Shown piece after piece: positions 14,668 through 15,147 of a DNA stretch of 15,147 bases. The translations under genes and the position numbers were made by a program. How positions within the stretch are numbered: the first letter of the stretch is position 1; every line of letters begins with the position of its first letter. Origin of the DNA: CALKHT01 sp964511575 (GTDB lineage Bacteria > Planctomycetota > Phycisphaerae > Phycisphaerales > Phycisphaeraceae); assembly GCA_964511575.1 (NCBI GenBank), contig CAZEFM010000097.1:1-15147 (forward strand). The letters are read 5' to 3'. The notes beneath the pieces were generated by a model, which did not search any database, was not told the origin of the DNA, and saw only the letters and a list, made by a program, of their open reading frames with translations.

Positions 14668-14705
14668 TTGGCAATTGGCACTTGGCAATCCCCCATGGCC
14701 CATGG
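14668..14705 (+). repeat. Short tandem heptamer array upstream of the FG-GAP protein gene
   Basis: Three contiguous heptamers TTGGCAA, TTGGCAC and TTGGCAA (14668-14688) are followed after 3 bp by two CCCATGG heptamers (14692-14705). The array lies between the divergent metal operon promoter and the exported protein gene. It resembles in style the short tandemly repeated heptanucleotides known from some cyanobacteria. Whether the motif recurs in this genome cannot be told from the window. Confidence 0.7.
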
Positions 14706-14717
14706 CCCTGCCCCCAT

Positions 14718-14753
14718 TACAATAACCCTCACACCATTCCCGCTTTCAAGGGA
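14718..14753 (+). promoter_or_regulatory. Possible -10 element and ribosome binding site of the FG-GAP protein gene
   Basis: TACAAT (14718-14723) is a five-of-six -10 match with no convincing -35 at the usual distance; TTGGCA at 14682 is too far upstream. AAGGGA (14748-14753) lies 7 nt before ATG 14761 and supports that start. Confidence 0.4.
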
Positions 14754-14760
14754 CACAGCC

Positions 14761-15147
14761 ATGCCCATCCGTCCTTTGCTTCGCATCGCGTTAATCTGCG
14801 TCGCCGGTTTTGCTGCCGCGCCGCTGTTCGGCGAGGATGAGCCGCAGCCGACGCCTCGCTTCACACCGCAGACCATCGACGATGCCATCCGCATCGGCTA
14901 CGGCGTCGCGGTTGGCGAAGTGAACGGCGACGGCAGGCCCGACATCCTCCTCGCCGATGCAAGGCAGATCGTCTGGTACGAAAACCCCGGCGAGCGCGGC
15001 CAGCGCTGGCGCAAACACGTCATGGCCGAAAACCTCACCCCGCGCGACAACGTCTGCATCGCCGCCCGCGACATCAACGGCGACGGCAAAGTCGAAGTCG
15101 CCATCGGAAGCAACTGGAACCCCGGCGAAACAAGCGACCGCGAGAAG
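14761..15147 (+). CDS. Exported FG-GAP/VCBS-repeat protein, 3' end outside the window
   Basis: An open frame of 129 codons runs off the right edge without a stop. It begins with a signal peptide (MPIRPLLRIALICVAGFAAA), with likely cleavage shortly after. Two VCBS/FG-GAP-type repeats follow with calcium-loop-like motifs: EVNGDGRPDILLADA at 53-67 and DINGDGKVEVAIGS at 104-117. Repeats of this kind build beta-propeller blades in secreted or surface proteins and are abundant in Planctomycetes. The substrate or partner is unknown. An in-frame TTG at 14668 with GGAGG 5 nt upstream could extend the protein by 31 residues, but the signal peptide argues for ATG 14761. It is divergent from the metal operon and not obviously linked to it. 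Confidence 0.85.
   Translation, partial: MPIRPLLRIALICVAGFAAAPLFGEDEPQPTPRFTPQTIDDAIRIGYGVAVGEVNGDGRPDILLADARQIVWYENPGERGQRWRKHVMAENLTPRDNVCIAARDINGDGKVEVAIGSNWNPGETSDREK

Noticed and set aside
14668..14760. TTG start at 14668 with strong GGAGG upstream for the FG-GAP protein
   Set aside because: It would bury the signal peptide behind 31 residues. ATG 14761 with AAGGGA 7 nt upstream fits an exported protein better.

Overview
The window looks like chromosomal DNA from a high-GC, outer-membrane-bearing bacterium. My best guess is Planctomycetota, perhaps Phycisphaerae. That rests on three things: several lipobox proteins plus a complete trans-envelope efflux system, an FG-GAP/VCBS-type exported protein at the right edge, and general codon style. 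It is inference, because no 16S or other decisive marker is present.

Layout, left to right. Positions 1-52 are the 3' part of a tRNA-Val(CAC). Positions 53-602 hold no recognisable gene but contain several short perfect inverted repeats. Positions 603-6395 (+ strand) form a complete mutagenic DNA-repair cassette, imuA-imuB-dnaE2. ImuA is a RecA-like accessory protein, ImuB a catalytically inactive Y-family polymerase homologue, and DnaE2 an error-prone PolIII alpha subunit. A perfect 7-7-7 inverted repeat sits exactly where this operon should start. Such cassettes are normally part of the SOS response, so the repeat is a candidate damage-response operator.

Positions 14504-6436 (- strand, convergent with dnaE2) form a six-gene heavy-metal efflux operon. 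In transcription order it encodes a small exported Cys/His protein, an outer-membrane factor lipoprotein, a periplasmic adaptor lipoprotein with a His-rich N-terminus, an HME-type RND pump, a lipoprotein with a duplicated His/Asp decapeptide, and a CDF cation/proton antiporter. The logical flow is cytoplasm to periplasm (CDF), periplasmic capture (His-rich lipoprotein and adaptor), then export across the outer membrane (RND, adaptor, outer-membrane factor). Residues in the RND pump favour a divalent metal such as Zn, Co, Ni or Cd over Cu(I)/Ag(I). A strong sigma70-like promoter (TTGACA, 17 bp, TATTAA) precedes the first gene and places the transcript start almost on its ATG. No metalloregulator is encoded here.

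At the right end (14761 onward, + strand, running off the window) an exported FG-GAP/VCBS-repeat protein begins. Its upstream region carries a small tandem array of heptamers.

The least described elements are the imuA operator-like repeat, the two small metal-binding-type proteins of the efflux operon, and the possibly leaderless starts of both operons.
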